A stretch of 5,702 nt of DNA from Verrucomicrobiota bacterium (GTDB taxonomy: Bacteria; Verrucomicrobiota; Kiritimatiellia; CAIQIC01; Lenti-01). Made by a program: the position numbers and the translations under genes. Location: contig JAKLIL010000135.1 in assembly GCA_022709625.1 (NCBI GenBank), positions 1 through 5,702 on the forward strand, read 5' to 3'. Shown here one piece after another: positions 5,621 through 5,702 of the stretch. The notes below the pieces were generated by a model. That model saw only the letters and a program-made list of their open reading frames with translations. It did not search any database and was not told the origin of the DNA. The stretch's first letter is position 1. Each line of letters opens with the position of its first letter.

Positions 5621-5702
5621 CTAGCGTTTGGAGAACTGGAAGCGGCGGCGGGCGCCGGGCTGGCCGGGCTTCTTGCGTTCTTTCATGCGCGGATCGCGGG
5701 TG
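5621..5702 (-). CDS. rpsI: Ribosomal protein uS9 (S9), C-terminal end only
   Basis: The last 26 residues of a protein entering from the right edge: TRDPRMKERKKPGQPGARRR followed by FQFSKR and a TAG stop. This is the highly conserved C-terminus of uS9, a small-subunit protein whose terminal SKR tail reaches the P-site tRNA. The tail is intact. The N-terminal part, and normally rplM upstream, lie outside the window. The GQPGARRRF wording resembles uS9 of the PVC group as I recall it; this is a weak taxonomic hint. Confidence 0.93.
   Translation of the reverse strand, partial: TRDPRMKERKKPGQPGARRRFQFSKR

Overview
The window is high-GC bacterial DNA with tightly packed genes and unusually repeat-rich gaps. 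The ribosomal protein uS9 tail, its linkage to arginine genes, and the small palindromes and short tandem repeats between genes would fit the PVC group (Verrucomicrobiota, Kiritimatiellota or Lentisphaerota). That placement rests on general familiarity, not a search, and should be held loosely.

Layout. At the left edge (1-1280, plus strand) lie the 3' end of a MacB/FtsX-type ABC permease gene and the complete ATPase gene for the same transporter, joined by an ATGA stop/start overlap. They converge on an arginine gene block. The convergent gap (1281-1457) holds five copies of a 19-bp palindrome of the form TTTTCCATGGCGTGGAAAA. On the minus strand, in transcription order, come the end of rpsI (uS9) with a strong intrinsic terminator, a small four-helix-bundle (S23/IVS-type) gene, argJ, argB and argD. 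The argB and argD genes overlap by 14 bp. The 237-bp argJ-argB gap holds a MITE-like imperfect inverted repeat and a four-unit heptamer repeat.

Function. ArgB phosphorylates N-acetylglutamate. ArgD transaminates the semialdehyde to N-acetylornithine. ArgJ moves the acetyl group from acetylornithine back to glutamate, giving the acetyl-recycling form of ornithine synthesis. The argC step is not in the window. ArgB has the N-terminal helix and C-terminal signature of the arginine-inhibited type, which suits a recycling pathway.

Most worth a second look. (1) The four-helix-bundle gene sits between two purine-rich hexamer tracts in opposite orientation, including a 25-nt arm pair that matches at 22 of 25 positions. 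It looks like a compact gene-plus-repeat cassette placed between rpsI and argJ. (2) The tract edge forms the argJ translation start region and can create a false N-terminal extension of ArgJ. (3) ArgJ ends at YVKINK, about four residues short of the usual family ending, right beside other repeats. (4) The five-copy palindrome array.
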